From Microbacteriaceae bacterium (GTDB taxonomy: Bacteria > Actinomycetota > Actinomycetes > Actinomycetales > Microbacteriaceae): a stretch of 64,000 nucleotides of DNA. Position numbers and translations under genes: made by a program. Numbering within the stretch: position 1 is the first letter of the stretch; the number at the start of each line of letters is the position of its first letter. Below are positions 63,801-64,000 of the stretch, piece by piece. The notes under the pieces are model-generated. The model searched no databases, was not told the DNA's origin, and saw only the letters and a list, made by a program, of their open reading frames with translations. The DNA lies in assembly GCA_027491295.1 (NCBI GenBank), contig JAIXWK010000002.1, positions 308,032 to 372,031 on the forward strand. Reading direction: 5' to 3'.

Positions 63801-64000
63801 GATTCTCACCCAAACTCACACTCCAGATTTCTCCAACCCATATGTGACTAGAGTTTCTGGAATCAACGGTGACTACCAGCGCGGTGATGCTGTTGAAATC
63901 TCCGTGCAGTTCAACAAGGCGGTTGTTGTTGCTGGCACAAATGCCACCGAGTCCAAAATAGAAGTGCTTCCTGGGGTATTCGCAGAGTACCTTTCAGGTT
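60811..64000 (+). CDS. Large secreted protein with glycine-rich, Ig-like and C-type-lectin-like domains (3' end outside window)
   Basis: A reading frame from ATG 60811 stays open to the window end (>1,060 residues). A TTG at 60805 with AGGGG 6 nt upstream is an alternative start. It has a signal peptide (ASLALLLSMAFAGVV), a glycine-rich region at about residues 90-280 in bacterial beta-roll style (GGAGGGGGANCFG and others), at least three Ig-like Big-type repeats with FTVTFSEPITGF or similar, and a C-type-lectin-like domain at about residues 875-985 with WSPGEPNNGG and CNWNDV. The EPN and WND motifs are those that bind calcium and sugar. Probably a cell-surface adhesin. Confidence 0.8.
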   Translation, partial: MVFARRLAANASLALLLSMAFAGVVTESSNTPATASASACPSGWTFTQRTASTSDVPWPVYCQKNFAVSTSTQVTSLSPWAEEVHVEIYGAPGGSGGGDAGVTGGASGSVGRVAGTVAITAGVNLQVSVGGAGTNGYASGPDPASGPAGGFSSMGFTGGAGGPRGCSFGGCGGDRGGAGLGAGGGAGSAVSFSARLIVAGGAGGGGGANCFGCSNPNGDIQGNGEAGQTAQLYRAVGTYVGGNGVGDNSWGFRFNASAGGGGGGIRGGNGGAVSLKGGNAGLNTTASDLVTSYVAANTIPRPAGDSSTGGLVILRFAAMPAVASVTNDQGTVSNQTSYSFTVTFSEPITGFGLEDVQLTGTAGSVSGWNLSYTAAGDGRTFFVRAVHPNAPSGTISLNVLGTGVVAGDRTGVSSLSSTNLTIDRTPPTVVSSVFNPTATAGQLEVVMTFSETVSSTVDWSAFTFSGTSVGWNSQSAVISGKTLRFLISNSSLVDDTVLNYSLWTGFVKDLNGNALVASHMDSLAIDVDPVAATISSSVTTFSSSVTVEVNFAAPVTGLAAGDFSFASNTTGCSITGLTGSGSSYQLTVGTCTAGGAGQFQLALTGSAAVSLLGAPSPLTRILGPTISYDAKVPVAGLVSKTISGTVASYVISFSEPITGLDASRISISHSVPGGASGWSISSFVDLGNNYYSFTVNNSAAPNGTVSFSFAAGVTDLVGNALTSPTVGAGSVLTLENLPTFNPGAGGPIAKVGTKIAPAFDLNSRNLGNYGIRIEITNAQAGDTLAFTNQSGITKGADSTNTVLFLEASSQLSDATWETAIQSIVFSTSSTMTVSRNIQYHLKPVKGYDYTTGTYFKFVPDAGALGLASAQTRAATQYWFGMQGYLATPTSLSQQKALLAAAPTSGAAATAMYWIDMFNNTGTQIGMNNNGIARDLALDSSFASWSPGEPNNGGDQFVHVYGSADSCNWNDVDSIGSSVTGYVVEYGLRAGDPTPDAMILTQTHTPDFSNPYVTRVSGINGDYQRGDAVEISVQFNKAVVVAGTNATESKIEVLPGVFAEYLSG

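Overview
The window looks like chromosome from a small-genome actinobacterium, most likely a Microbacteriaceae member of the freshwater or marine Rhodoluna/Aquiluna type. That placement is an inference. It rests on moderate GC (mid-50s % by eye), very tight gene packing with many ATGA/TGATG overlaps, several leaderless starts (a -10 hexamer 6-7 nt before the start codon), DUF3566 after gyrA, an HspR-controlled dnaK operon, and a Nudix / secreted-protein / murJ / trxB / trxA block followed by the parAB-rsmG-yidC-rnpA-rpmH / dnaA block. The window spans the replication origin: oriC lies between dnaA and dnaN at about 29.5-29.8 kb.

Layout. 0-2 kb: end of a TerC-family gene, a small winged-helix protein, and an SbtA bicarbonate transporter with its PII-like partner SbtB, all overlapping. 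2.1-6 kb: a zinc-homeostasis block (zinc-free ribosomal proteins S14, L33 and L28; the Zur repressor; the ZnuABC importer). 6-9.4 kb: a three-gene 2-oxoacid dehydrogenase complex. 9.4-15.3 kb: purB, membrane proteins, dnaB with a DnaA-box array in front of it, and rplI-rpsR-ssb-rpsF. 15.4-23 kb: cca, Nudix, a short secreted protein, murJ, trxBA, an aminotransferase and a ddl. 23-37.5 kb: the origin region proper (parB, parA, rsmG, khpB, yidC, yidD, rnpA and rpmH leftward; dnaA, oriC, dnaN, recF, dciA, gyrB, gyrA and DUF3566 rightward), with two perfect parS sites and a third parS core at the trxA start.

37.6-47.2 kb is accessory DNA. tRNA-Ile and tRNA-Ala are followed by a tyrosine integrase, and the last 20 bp of tRNA-Ala recur at 46790, so a ~9 kb integrative element occupies the tRNA-Ala 3' end. 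It carries a winged-helix protein beside four helically phased repeats, a GNAT acetyltransferase, an eight-repeat zinc-ribbon protein with a GIY-YIG-like C-terminus, a serine recombinase, a zinc-ribbon membrane protein, a PD-(D/E)XK-like nuclease, an unknown 118-residue protein and an AIPR-like protein. Just beyond its right end lies the att-proximal remnant of a second, related element with a truncated integrase, implying repeated use of the same site.

47.3-60.7 kb returns to core-type genes: two MFS transporters, an EamA exporter, a DUF305 lipoprotein, dcd, an orphan BlaI regulator, dnaK-grpE-dnaJ-hspR with HAIR operators, a CASTOR/POLLUX-like channel, AlkD-like and ExoIII repair enzymes. 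The last 3.2 kb is the start of a very large secreted protein with a glycine-rich region, Ig-like repeats and a C-type-lectin-like domain; it runs off the window.
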